This document shows positions 9,917 through 18,413 of a DNA stretch of 64,000 nt, piece after piece. Location: the NCBI RefSeq assembly GCF_010671925.1, contig NZ_JAAHIH010000001.1, forward strand, positions 1,555,053 through 1,619,052, written 5' to 3'. Source of the DNA: Moorena sp. SIOASIH (GTDB lineage Bacteria > Cyanobacteriota > Cyanobacteriia > Cyanobacteriales > Coleofasciculaceae). Made by a program: the position numbers and the translations under genes. Numbering within the stretch: position 1 is the first letter of the stretch; the number at the start of each line of letters is the position of its first letter. The notes beneath the pieces are model-generated. The model did no database searches, was not told the origin of the DNA, and saw only the letters and a list, made by a program, of their open reading frames with translations.

Positions 9917-11596
9917 CTATCTTGATAGTTTCCAGAGCCAAGATTGATCCGTAGGTTTAACGCTATACTTATAGGTGGTTTCAATTCCCTGGCGCAATTC
10001 CTCTGACGGTCGATAAAGTAAAACATTTTTGAAACCCTCCGGAATCTCCGGTATGTTGGTAGAGCTATTGGATTTATCCAATAACATCAGCTGTACATCC
10101 GGACGAAGTAGATGACACAGAGATAGAACCCTACCGGGAATTTCATTACTGATCAAGAGTGGTTGTGGGATTTGATTAATCCAAGCTGCTACCGGGGGAT
10201 TATTGCGACTCTTCGCATAGCTCTTGTGCCACCAAACTGGCAGTTGAGAGCTGACTATACAGGAGAGTATGCCGCTAAATGCCAGAGCAATTGCTATAGA
10301 CTTCCAAGCTTTAGGATTTTGTCGGGTTTTTCCCATGGGCACCATGTCATGGTCACCCCTTACTTGCTGATTTTGCCTATCTTCGGGATTTGCTAAATTT
10401 CCATCAATCATTACCTTGGTATATTTTCCTGAGTTTTTGGCTTGGGTTGTCAGGAAATAAGCAATAGCTAACTGAATGCCTAGATAACAGGGAATAGCAT
10501 AGCGAGTAATGCTAGAACGGCGACCACCTAATAGCACATCTGGACCGATTAGAGCAATTCCTGTCACTCCAATTAAGGTAATAATAAATACCCAAGCATG
10601 CTGAGGAGCTTGACGACAAAGATAGTAGAGGGCGTATCCTGCTAAAAATAAACTGAGATAGTGGAGGGGACTCAAAGGATGGATGCCTTGGTTAACATCA
10701 AAGAAAATCCGACTGAGGTTTAAGGTCCAAAATAGGGGTAAGAAGCCTGAACGACTATGATTAACTGAGTCAGTATTAGCGATAAATTTGGAGAAATTAG
10801 TGATAACAATGATTAGCCAAGGTGAGAATAGCAGTATTCCTCCTAATGAGGCTAGTAAATAGCTAGTTACTCGCTTACTCCAGCGACCACCTTCGGTAAT
10901 TAATACATACAATCCCTGTCCAATTAAAACAAAGGCTGAGAAAGGGTGAGTATAAAGTGCTAAGGCAACAGTAAAGCTATAGATAATCCATCGATAAGGT
11001 TTTTTAATGAATTGCTTTATTCTAGAATAATTCATTGCCCATAATAGGACTGCACTAGAAAGCAAAATGGTAACGGTCCATAAACTATATTCTCGCGCTT
11101 CTTGGGCATACAAAACATGAAAGGGAGAAATAGCAATTATCGCAACAGCTACCCACCCGATTAATTTTGAACCAAAAAGTTCTAAGCACAGCCAGTAAGC
11201 ACAGGGCAATGCTAATAAGCTAATTATTACTGATAGCAGTCTAATAGTTACTACGGAATTGCCAAAGGTTTGTAACCATAACCTTGCCATTAGATAGTAA
11301 AGGGGCGAATGTTCTGGATTGCCTGCTAGGGAATTAATGGTGTCATTGATATCTCTTTCAGGATTAGGAAATTGGTACTGTTTTAACAAATTTTCTACGC
11401 TAATAATCTGACCATCGAAAATTTCTTCGACTAGTTCGGTTCGAGTGTGACCAGAAATTCTAAGGGAGGTCATTGTCTCGTCGTACCAGTAAACTTTACG
11501 GTCTAGGTTGTAAAATCTAAAGACTACTCCCAGTACGATTACGATGATGAGTAAATTTCTAAACCAGATAGAATCAAGAGTAATTTTCTTGATCAT
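9917..11596 (-). CDS. GT39-like (PMT/ArnT-type) polytopic membrane glycosyltransferase
   Basis: 559 residues from ATG 11596 (MIKKITLDS). The frame runs further upstream, but that part only translates the CCCTACT heptamer array and is not credible. An N-terminal helix is followed by WYDE, with an acidic residue in the first loop as in GT-C enzymes, then HSPLYYLMARLW and YAQEAREYSLW, both typical of dolichyl/undecaprenyl-phosphate-sugar transferases, and about ten further helices. Family role: transfer of a sugar from a polyprenyl-phosphate donor to a lipid or protein on the outer face of the inner membrane. The substrate cannot be told. It is transcribed toward tamB but separated from it by about 210 bases. 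Confidence 0.75.
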   Translation of the reverse strand: MIKKITLDSIWFRNLLIIVIVLGVVFRFYNLDRKVYWYDETMTSLRISGHTRTELVEEIFDGQIISVENLLKQYQFPNPERDINDTINSLAGNPEHSPLYYLMARLWLQTFGNSVVTIRLLSVIISLLALPCAYWLCLELFGSKLIGWVAVAIIAISPFHVLYAQEAREYSLWTVTILLSSAVLLWAMNYSRIKQFIKKPYRWIIYSFTVALALYTHPFSAFVLIGQGLYVLITEGGRWSKRVTSYLLASLGGILLFSPWLIIVITNFSKFIANTDSVNHSRSGFLPLFWTLNLSRIFFDVNQGIHPLSPLHYLSLFLAGYALYYLCRQAPQHAWVFIITLIGVTGIALIGPDVLLGGRRSSITRYAIPCYLGIQLAIAYFLTTQAKNSGKYTKVMIDGNLANPEDRQNQQVRGDHDMVPMGKTRQNPKAWKSIAIALAFSGILSCIVSSQLPVWWHKSYAKSRNNPPVAAWINQIPQPLLISNEIPGRVLSLCHLLRPDVQLMLLDKSNSSTNIPEIPEGFKNVLLYRPSEELRQGIETTYKYSVKPTDQSWLWKLSR

Positions 11597-12006
11597 GCTA
11601 ACTACGATAATTAGGGGATAATTGAAACTATAGCAAAGGGAACAGGGAATAGGGAATAGGGAATAGGGAGTAGGGAGTAGGGAGTAGGGAGTAGGGATAT
11701 AGCGCAACGCGCAAGGCAAAAGGCAAGAGGCAAGAGGCAAAAGTTAACTACAAAAGCTTTTCAGCTTCTATCAATGTCTTAACTTTAATGGGTAGAGCTA
11801 TAAATAGAAAAGAGATCCAAACGCTAATCTAAAATAGAAAAAGGATAATTTAAAAGGAATACTTTAAAATTCGCTATAGCGTTTCCTAGTAAGGGTGAGG
11901 TACATCTAAAGTTTATTACTTGCTCCCTACTCCCTACTCCCTACTCCCTACTCCCTACTCCCTACTCCCTACTCCCTACTCCCTACTCCCTATTCCCTTT
12001 GCTAAA
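11597..12006. repeat. Gap with two CCCTACT heptamer arrays
   Basis: AGTAGGG/CCCTACT arrays lie at about 11640-11700 and 11926-11998. Between them, near 11870-11910, is the half-element GCTATAGCG...GAGGTACA that recurs at 35925, 43072 and 46214. I see no gene. Confidence 0.75.
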
Positions 12007-12942
12007 TTACCAACTAACGGCAACGTTTTTTAAAATTGTCATGGGACCATGGTCTTTCAGACGTTTCATTTGCTCTTGGTTTCGGACTAGGAGAGCTCCG
12101 GCAAATCCGAGGGAATTGACACCAATTGACTGGAAATCTGGTTGAGAACGGGGTAAAAGCAACATCCATTGCCTTGTGGCGAGGAGATTGTAGGCACCGG
12201 ATTGCTTGTTACCATTGACATTATTCCATGGCAACCCGACTGCACTGAGTAATCTATGGTACAACTTGAGGGTGGCTTGAGCAGCATCCCACGGGGATTT
12301 TACCCAACTAGGGTCAAGCTGAACAATAGCATTGATGAAGGGTAGGGTTGGGATGGTGCCAACAGAGTCCTGAAAGCTAGCTGATGCGATCGCATTTTCT
12401 ATCGGGATGTTAACTCCTTCAGGGGCTAGGGGCAGAGGAACTAGTTGCAAGTGCTTGTGTCGTTGACTCGCACCACCAATCTTTCCTGCATTATAGAATG
12501 CCAAGCCATCAATTTCGGCAAGACATGCCCACATAGCAGCAAAATCCTGCAAAGTCAGCCAAGTATCTTGCTCCTCGAAAGCACGGGTTATGATCAGCAG
12601 GTGATGGTCAACTACGTTGTATTTGTTCAACAGACACAGGTGGGTGTCGGAAAGGTCTGCTACAAATAAATCTTGTTCGTAGGGCAGAAAAGGGTTGAAA
12701 TCCTTGGATGAAGTAGCGGTTTTTTCCTCTTGCTTCTTCTGGGCTTTGTCTTTCCGTACCAGGTTAGACAAAATCCGCACCAAGAAGCGAATACCCTCCT
12801 GTTCTACGAATTCGTATTCTGTCGCTATGGAGTGGAGTGCTTTACATTCAATAGCGTGTTCAGTTTGTGCTTTCAGTTTCGGCCACAATGTACCTGGTTC
12901 TAGTACTAGTGTTCCTTCGGCAATTGGTTGTTCCTCAGTCAT
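12007..12942 (-). CDS. ATP adenylyltransferase / Ap4A phosphorylase (HIT superfamily)
   Basis: 311 residues. The HIT-type catalytic signature QRHKHLQL puts H162, H164 and Q166 in an HxHxQ motif. Upstream, NKYNVVDHHLLIITR matches the nucleotide-binding strand of the Ap4A phosphorylase N-terminal domain, and the C-terminal third, with NVNGNKQSGAYNLLATRQWMLLLPR-type sequence, matches the associated C-terminal domain. Reaction of the family: Ap4A plus phosphate gives ATP plus ADP, reversibly, keeping the alarmone low. ATG 12942 is the start. A charged insert (residues 62-80, KDKAQKKQEEK) separates the first strands. It is flanked by repeat gaps, so it is probably a single-gene unit. Confidence 0.88.
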   Translation of the reverse strand: MTEEQPIAEGTLVLEPGTLWPKLKAQTEHAIECKALHSIATEYEFVEQEGIRFLVRILSNLVRKDKAQKKQEEKTATSSKDFNPFLPYEQDLFVADLSDTHLCLLNKYNVVDHHLLIITRAFEEQDTWLTLQDFAAMWACLAEIDGLAFYNAGKIGGASQRHKHLQLVPLPLAPEGVNIPIENAIASASFQDSVGTIPTLPFINAIVQLDPSWVKSPWDAAQATLKLYHRLLSAVGLPWNNVNGNKQSGAYNLLATRQWMLLLPRSQPDFQSIGVNSLGFAGALLVRNQEQMKRLKDHGPMTILKNVAVSW

Positions 12943-13408
12943 AGCGATCGCATTTCCTTCAGCTTCTATGGCAATCTTAAATCATTTGTCAAAAAGCAAG
13001 CCTATGCGCTAAGCGCACGCTGCGCGAACAGCCGTCAGCTGTCAGCTGTCAGCTAAATGCTTAAACTAAACCTCGAATAGGGACTTCGGAGCAGGGACTT
13101 CGGAGCAGGGGGAAGAAAGTTGACCTATTTAGAATAATAAACGCTATTATCTTATTGATTAACGTTAAAAAAATAACCCTATAAATTTAAAATAAAGTAA
13201 CTATTTTTTAAAAAACTACCATATTTTTTTAAAACAAAATGCATTAAAATTAATTTATAATAACAAAAAAAATATGACCCCTTTGCTACTACTCCCTACT
13301 CCCTACTCCCTACTCCCTACTCCCTACTCCCTACTCCTTACTCCCTACTCCCTACTCCCTACTCCCTACTCCCTACTCCCTACTCCCTACTCCCTACTCC
13401 CTAAAAAA
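12943..13408. repeat. Gap: GTCAGCT and GGGACTTCGGAGCA repeats, AT-rich stretch, heptamer array
   Basis: Contains GTCAGCT repeats (about 13034-13054), two copies of GGGACTTCGGAGCA (about 13080-13110), a strikingly AT-rich segment (about 13130-13275), then about sixteen CCCTACT heptamers (13289-13403) ending a few bases before the ATG of the next gene. The AT-rich segment is the likeliest promoter location for the Uma2 gene; no -10/-35 pair can be assigned safely. Confidence 0.7.
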
Positions 13409-14308
13409 ATGACTAAAAACTTGATTCCCGAGAGTGAAGCTCCTGCTTCTCCTAAAGAAACGCTACCTAGCATGTATGATCTGCCAAGTGAGAATCCGGA
13501 GGAACCTGGTTTGCCAGACGAATTTCACGATTTACAACCAGAATTATTAAGTCGCACCTTTCGTTGTCAGTATTACCCTTCCGAGGAAGTATTTATTGGT
13601 ACAGATTTAAATCTTTACTATGATGTGCGCCATCCTCAATGGTATAAACGCCCGGATTGGTTTTTAGTGGTGGGAGTTCCCCGTTTATACGAAGGGAATG
13701 ATATTAGATCTAGCTATGTAATTTGGCAAGAAGGAGTTAATCCCTTTGTAATTGTAGAATTGCTGTCACCGACAACTGCAAAAGACGACTTGGGGGATAA
13801 CCTAGAGCAAGAACCTCGAGCATCTACAGTTGCTGGAAATAGTGATAAGATTAAACTACAAGATAGTAATAAAACAAGTAATAGTAGCAGTGAGCCTACC
13901 TATCAAACTATTCCTTCAAAGTGGGAAGTCTATCAGCAACGATTACGGGTACCTTATTATATAGTGTTTAGTCGCTATACCAACCAAATTCGGTTTTTCA
14001 AATTAATCGGAGCTGGTTACCAAGAGCAAGGGATTTTAGCTGAGCCACCCCAGATTTGGATTCCAGAACTAGATATAGGTGTGGGATTGTGGTGGGGAGA
14101 GTATGCTGGGATAACTCGTAATTGGTTGCGCTGGTGTGATGGTTCGGGAAATTGGCTTCTGACTGATACAGAACAGGAACGGGAAGCAAAAGAACAAGCC
14201 CAGCAACAAGTGAAACAAATTGTAGTCAATCTGTTGCAATCAGGGATGGATATTGAACAAGTTGCTAATATCACTGGACTTGAACGGGATGAAATTATAT
14301 CATGTTAA
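13409..14308 (+). CDS. Uma2-family putative endonuclease (DUF820)
   Basis: 299 residues from ATG 13409; the longer frame upstream only translates CCCTACT repeats as PTPYSLL and is rejected. The Uma2 core is present: [22 protein letters not shown] carries the acidic residue of a PD-(D/E)XK-like fold and [11 protein letters not shown] the following E. A low-complexity insert of about 45 residues (near 129-165, rich in S, N and K) splits the core. The C-terminal tail, with [32 protein letters not shown], resembles tails shared by several cyanobacterial nuclease-like families. These proteins are abundant in cyanobacteria and their real function is unknown. Confidence 0.8.
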   Translation: MTKNLIPESEAPASPKETLPSMYDLPSENPEEPGLPDEFHDLQPELLSRTFRCQYYPSEEVFIGTDLNLYYDVRHPQWYKRPDWFLVVGVPRLYEGNDIRSSYVIWQEGVNPFVIVELLSPTTAKDDLGDNLEQEPRASTVAGNSDKIKLQDSNKTSNSSSEPTYQTIPSKWEVYQQRLRVPYYIVFSRYTNQIRFFKLIGAGYQEQGILAEPPQIWIPELDIGVGLWWGEYAGITRNWLRWCDGSGNWLLTDTEQEREAKEQAQQQVKQIVVNLLQSGMDIEQVANITGLERDEIISC

Positions 14309-14342
14309 GATAATCAGTTATAAAAACATAGCTTACTTCTGC

Positions 14343-14386
14343 TAGGGAATCGGGAATCGGGAATCGGGAATCGGGAATCGGGAATA
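14343..14386. repeat. GGGAATC heptamer array
   Basis: About six tandem GGGAATC units between the convergent Uma2 and cutA genes. The same unit appears in reverse complement near 3330 and in variants near 58440 and 58640. Confidence 0.8.
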
Positions 14387-14424
14387 AGGATATAATTCCA
14401 ACTATTGCCAGAAATTACCTGATT

Positions 14425-14745
14425 TTATCCAAGAGCGACGTTATTAATCAGCCAAGCTGCATACTGCTCGTTGACATGCTGTGTACTTAGTACAACAAAT
14501 TCAGGGGTATCGTAGGGATGATAATTAGTTACAGTCTGCTCTGCTTTAGAGATCAGCTCCGTAGTTGTTTTGATTACTAGCAGCACTTCAGAAGAGGACT
14601 CAACCTCACCCTCCCACCAATAAACTGAAGAGATCCCGGGAATAATGTTCACACATGCTGCCTCTCTACGCTGGAGAAGCTGATTAGACAGATCATGGGC
14701 AACAGCATTATCAGGACAGGTGACAAGGATTAAAACGATGTTCAT
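14425..14745 (-). CDS. cutA: CutA1 divalent-cation tolerance family protein
   Basis: 106 residues from ATG 14745, the normal CutA length; a TTG four codons upstream is less likely. The ferredoxin-like trimer signatures are all present: ILVTCPD at the N-terminus, RREAACVNIIPGISSVYWWEGEVE in the middle, VIKTTTEL, then YHPYDTPEFVVL and the C-terminal WL. The family was first linked to copper tolerance in E. coli, but its biochemical role remains unclear. It converges with the Uma2 gene and has its own upstream region of about 280 bases. Confidence 0.92.
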   Translation of the reverse strand: MNIVLILVTCPDNAVAHDLSNQLLQRREAACVNIIPGISSVYWWEGEVESSSEVLLVIKTTTELISKAEQTVTNYHPYDTPEFVVLSTQHVNEQYAAWLINNVALG

Positions 14746-15023
14746 GCTTTTGCTCAATCTTTCTTGGACTCGGCAATATCTTAAACCATATTCCGCACTT
14801 TAAAATGTATTACACAGAAAACGGTTAAAATTAATGTTTTATACAGAAAACGGTTAAAATTATGGCGTTGCTGAATTAGAGTATGAATGCGCGATCGTCT
14901 GGTTTTGGTAAAGCCCCCTAAATCTTCCAACTTGAGGAGATTTTGAAAGTGCATAATGATCCCAAAATCAGCAATGCCCCGTACTTCAAACGGAATTTGG
15001 GTTGTAGTATCGCAGAGGTGATT

Positions 15024-15524
15024 ATGAAAATTTCACTAGGAGCCGATTCTTACGGATTCGACCTTAAGCAAGCAGTCAAACAGTACCTAATTAACAAAGG
15101 GATAGAAATAGAAGATGTAGGCATTAACGAGCAGGAGGCTGAGACACCTTACTATCAGATCGCTTCTGAGGTAGCTCAACGAGTGGGAAGCCAGCAAGCC
15201 GACCGAGGTATCCTGGTGTGCGGTACTGGTATGGGAATGGCGATCATCGCCAACAAGCACCCTAGTGTCTACGCGGCGGTGTGTGAGAACACCAACGCTG
15301 CTGAAAAATCCCGCTCCATCAATAACTCCAACGTTTTAACTCTGGGAGGGTTTATCACCTCACCCGAAGTAGCGGTAGAGATTGTTGATACTTGGCTGAC
15401 CACTGAGTTCACATCCGGATGGGAGCCACCGATTCAGGAATGGCTGGAAAACTCGATCAAGGATATTGCTATTTTGGAGAATGAGCAGTTTGGCAGTATT
15501 GAAAGTCAATCCGGAAACAGCTAA
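15024..15524 (+). CDS. RpiB/LacAB-family sugar-phosphate isomerase-like protein
   Basis: 166 residues from ATG 15024, which has a good ribosome binding site (AGAGGTG); an upstream TTG at 14943 is rejected. The fold signatures are clear: KISLGADSYGFDLK, then RGILVCGTGMGMAIIANK with C66 in the phosphate/active-site loop, then SRSINNSNVLTLGG. Classical RpiB enzymes interconvert ribulose and ribose 5-phosphate. Here the usual D-H of GADHAGF reads D-S-Y, and the catalytic His of the EHNNAN motif reads I99, so the substrate may differ from ribose 5-phosphate. It may be cotranscribed with the aldo/keto reductase 215 bases downstream, though a repeat block lies between. Confidence 0.82.
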   Translation: MKISLGADSYGFDLKQAVKQYLINKGIEIEDVGINEQEAETPYYQIASEVAQRVGSQQADRGILVCGTGMGMAIIANKHPSVYAAVCENTNAAEKSRSINNSNVLTLGGFITSPEVAVEIVDTWLTTEFTSGWEPPIQEWLENSIKDIAILENEQFGSIESQSGNS

Positions 15525-15555
15525 AAGTCTCCTTGCTGAATTTTTGAATGAATAA

Positions 15556-15690
15556 GAGTGGGGTAGGCATCCTGCCTGCCCTAAGCAGGAAACAGGCAAG
15601 ATGCCTGTTCCACCAAGATGCCCATTCCACCAAGATGCCCATTCTACCAAGATGCCCATTCTACCAAGATGCCTGTTCCACAAAACTCTT
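15556..15690. repeat. AAGATGCCCATTC / AGGCATC repeat block
   Basis: Tandem and inverted copies of the ATGCCTGTTCCACCAAG element, the same family as at 3188, 28070, 46268, 54310 and 56120. It separates the isomerase-like gene from the aldo/keto reductase and holds no gene. Confidence 0.8.
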
Positions 15691-15739
15691 AAAATCATTC
15701 CATTATTAAGTAAGGCCGAAAAAGTTAAAGGAGTTAAGG

Positions 15740-16698
15740 ATGGAAACCAGAGCCTTAGGCACTTCGGAGGTAAAAATCACCCCGATTATCATGGGCACTT
15801 GGCAGGCCGGTAAATCTATGTGGGTAGGCATTGAAGATGCTGAGACCATTAAAGGGCTGCGAGCAGGATTTGAGGCGGGGATAACTACGGTTGATACTGC
15901 AGAACTTTACGGGCAGGGTCACTCGGAACAAATTGTTGGTCAGGCTCTAGCAGAGGTACGCGACCAACTGGTTTATGCTACCAAAGTGTTTCCAAATCAT
16001 CTTAAATATGACCAGGTGATCGAGGCTTGTGAGGGTTCCTTGAAAAACCTGAAGACAGATTATATCGACCTCTACCAGATTCACTGGCCTTCTGGAACCT
16101 TTCAAAGTGAGGTAGTGCCAATTGAGGAAACCATGAGGGCTCTCAATAAGTTGAAAGAGCAAGGCAAAATTAGGGCAATTGGAGTCTCCAATTTTTCCCG
16201 CAGCCAGTTAGCAGAAGCTTCTCAGTACGGACGAATTGATAGCCTGCAGCCTCCCTACTCTCTGTTTTGGCGTCAGGTGGAGCAAGATGCTATGCCTTAC
16301 TGTGTAGAGCACAATATCTCGATTATTGCTTATTCTTCCTTAGCTCAGGGATTATTAACTGGCAAGTTTGGTCCAGAGCACAAGTTTGAGGAAGGGGATA
16401 ATCGCAGCTTCAATAAGTTGTTCAACGGTGATAACTATCAACGAGCACAGCAAGCATTAGCTCAGCTACGACCAATTGCAGAGCGTCATCAGTGTACTCT
16501 GGCTCAGTTGTCTCTGGCATGGTTGATGTCTCAGCCACAAAGTAATGCGATCGCAGGATTCCGAAATAGTGACCAAGCTATTCAAAATGCTCAAGCTGTT
16601 GAGGTTAAGCTGTCTGCTGATGAGCTACAAGACATTGATCAGATTGGACGGTTGGTTACCGATCATATAGATGATAATCCAGTGATGTGGGATCTTTA

Positions 16699-16699
<1 letters not shown>
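15740..16699 (+). CDS. Aldo/keto reductase
   Basis: 319 residues; ATG 15740 follows a strong ribosome binding site (AAAGGAGTTAAGG). The catalytic tetrad of the family is visible: D52 and Y57 in DTAELYG, K82 in ATKVF, H115 in QIHWP. IRAIGVSNFS and the C-terminal GFRNSDQAIQNAQA, which binds the NADP phosphate, complete the (beta/alpha)8 barrel pattern. Role: NADPH-dependent reduction of aldehydes or ketones; the substrate is not predictable. Its neighbour, the RpiB-like isomerase, suggests sugar or sugar-phosphate metabolism, but this is only context. Confidence 0.92.
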
Positions 16700-16936
<237 letters not shown>

Positions 16937-17041
16937 CTGTCAGTAACCAAAACTATTTCCCAGATAGTCTAAACAACTATCTGGGAATTCAAGGAAATTA
17001 ACAAGGATAACCCAAGTTGATCAATTTAGGCTATCCAGTGA

Positions 17042-17278
17042 TCAATCCTCCTTTGCTTCTTTAACTAATTTGGTTATCGCTTCGATCAGCTTCGTTATGC
17101 CTCCTAGGATTTTTGTAGAGTAAACAGTTACGACAATGACTCCCGCCACTGCTGCTCCACCTTGGATCACGAGGATAGGTAGCCCACTAGGAGTTATATC
17201 GGTAGTTGGTGGAGCTGTTGATGTACCAACAACCTGGCTAACGTCCACATTGAAATGGGAATTTTGCTGTGATACCAT
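17042..17278 (-). CDS. Small single-helix membrane protein, unknown function
   Basis: 78 residues from ATG 17278. I do not recognise the family. A polar, Thr/Pro-rich N-terminal half (about 1-32) is followed by one membrane helix (about 33-58, GLPILVIQGGAAVAGVIVVTVY) and a short amphipathic, lysine-rich tail (KLIEAITKLVKEAKED). The layout fits a small channel-like, regulatory or anchor peptide. A second, shorter membrane-protein candidate lies 239 bases upstream on the same strand, so the two may form a unit. Two small hairpins (17288-17304 and 17339-17357) lie in its leader. Confidence 0.55.
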   Translation of the reverse strand: MVSQQNSHFNVDVSQVVGTSTAPPTTDITPSGLPILVIQGGAAVAGVIVVTVYSTKILGGITKLIEAITKLVKEAKED

Positions 17279-17516
17279 AGAAATTTAGCGGCCCTTTAAG
17301 AGCCGTTTGAATTTTATATTGTAGAAGGACAGCAGCCAGAAACCGGCTGGGAAACTGATTCTGGCTGAGTCTTTCTAGTCTTAAAATCTGGAACTAGTCC
17401 ACCTATATGGCAACCAGGCAAAGCACAGTAAATCACACAGATACACTGTGTTAGAGGTACCAATGACTACCACCATTGAAGGCTAAAACACTCCTCAACT
17501 TCCCTGAGTTATAGAT

Positions 17517-17672
17517 TTACAACTTTGAGATACACCCGACAATGGTTCCTGTAATCAGGATGTAAATGGCGATACTATCACCTAGGGCTGTGTTGGCGTG
17601 GCCTTCGAGAAAGGTATAGGAGTCATTGGTATGACTCACTGGCTCTTTAAGAATACCTCTTAGATCGACCAT
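17517..17672 (-). CDS. Candidate 51-residue membrane protein
   Basis: An intact short frame from ATG 17672 to TAA 17517. The N-terminal part (MVDLRGILKEPVSHTNDSY) is soluble, and one hydrophobic helix (SIAIYILITGTIVGCI) sits near the C-terminus, ending CISKL. In-frame TGA about twelve codons upstream limits the frame. The start has only a weak GGAA ribosome binding site. There is no family recognition; the support is an open frame, the helix and its position upstream of a second small membrane-protein gene on the same strand. It could be chance. Confidence 0.35.
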   Translation of the reverse strand: MVDLRGILKEPVSHTNDSYTFLEGHANTALGDSIAIYILITGTIVGCISKL

Positions 17673-17854
17673 TTCCAGATTAGTAGCATTACCAAGCGCT
17701 GCGAATCAGAAGAATGAGTCGATGGTTAGATCCAACCAGACTCCAAAAAATCTGAAATGCAAAACTTCCCGGTTAAGCTATCCATAGCATATCCCGAGAA
17801 TTAATCTTGTGTCAAGTCTGATCGGATCTATATGTAATATAGCTAAACATGCCG

Positions 17855-18189
17855 GACATGTCAAGGACATCTACTTGACATGTCAACTGTACTTGACATG
17901 TCAAGTACAGTTGACACTCTATAAGAGCGGGGATTCTTTAATCAACGACCCAACGTGGCTTTTCCAGACCGGAATCAGGAAGAGTAGAGGTCGCACTCTC
18001 CTAAAGCGTTTGGATCGATGATCCAGGTTCCTGTATGCCCTACAGTACCCAAAGCTCTTTTGAGCACAGAATCCATGGGTAGGGTTGGCAATGTTTTAGC
18101 AACACTACAGGTAGCGTTAACTAGAGGTATTTGCGTAAGTCCTAATTTTATTAAATGTAAGCATGTCAAGTACATGTCCTTGACATGTC
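17855..18189. mobile_element. MITE-like element with 28-bp terminal inverted repeats
   Basis: The left end (17855-17882) and the reverse complement of the right end (18162-18189) agree at 27 of 28 bases. The ends are themselves built from the palindrome CTTGACATGTCAAG, further copies of which follow at 17888-17916. The interior of about 280 bases has no full gene; a minus-strand frame (17975-18175) begins inside the right end and shows no family I know. The interior also carries TTTGCGTAAGTCCTAA near 18130, a motif I associate with cyanobacterial IS ends. I see no clear target duplication. Confidence 0.6.
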
Positions 18190-18323
18190 AAGTATTTTCA
18201 GGGCAAAAGCATCTTATTTTGAAATGCCTACTGGATATGAGATTAATGCGATAAGTATTTATACTGATTAATTTTTAAATCTCTTCTGAGTAAGGCTTAT
18301 AGAATTTAGATGGGTTTGCCCTG

Positions 18324-18380
18324 CACAAGTAGTGATTTTAGCCCCCGAAACCTTTACCAGACCCTAGCAAAACCACTACA
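18324..18380. repeat. Left copy of a direct repeat bordering the R-M module
   Basis: About 57 bases starting CACAAGTAGTGATTTTAGC and ending AAAACCACTAC. They match 21486-21542 in the same orientation with about five differences. Each copy is also an inverted repeat (GTAGTGGTTT against AAACCACTAC), so it may fold as a 3' hairpin below the minus-strand gene that precedes it. Confidence 0.75.
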
Positions 18381-18413
18381 AGTTTATCCCTAGCAACTTT
18401 CTGAATGCTCCCC

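Noticed and set aside
11597..11740. N-terminal extension of the GT39-like protein ([12 protein letters not shown])
   Set aside because: Encoded by CCCTACT heptamers; the conserved protein starts at ATG 11596.
17975..18175. 66-codon minus-strand frame inside the TIR element
   Set aside because: Its start lies in the terminal repeat, it has no recognisable domain or ribosome binding site, and the element is better read as non-coding.
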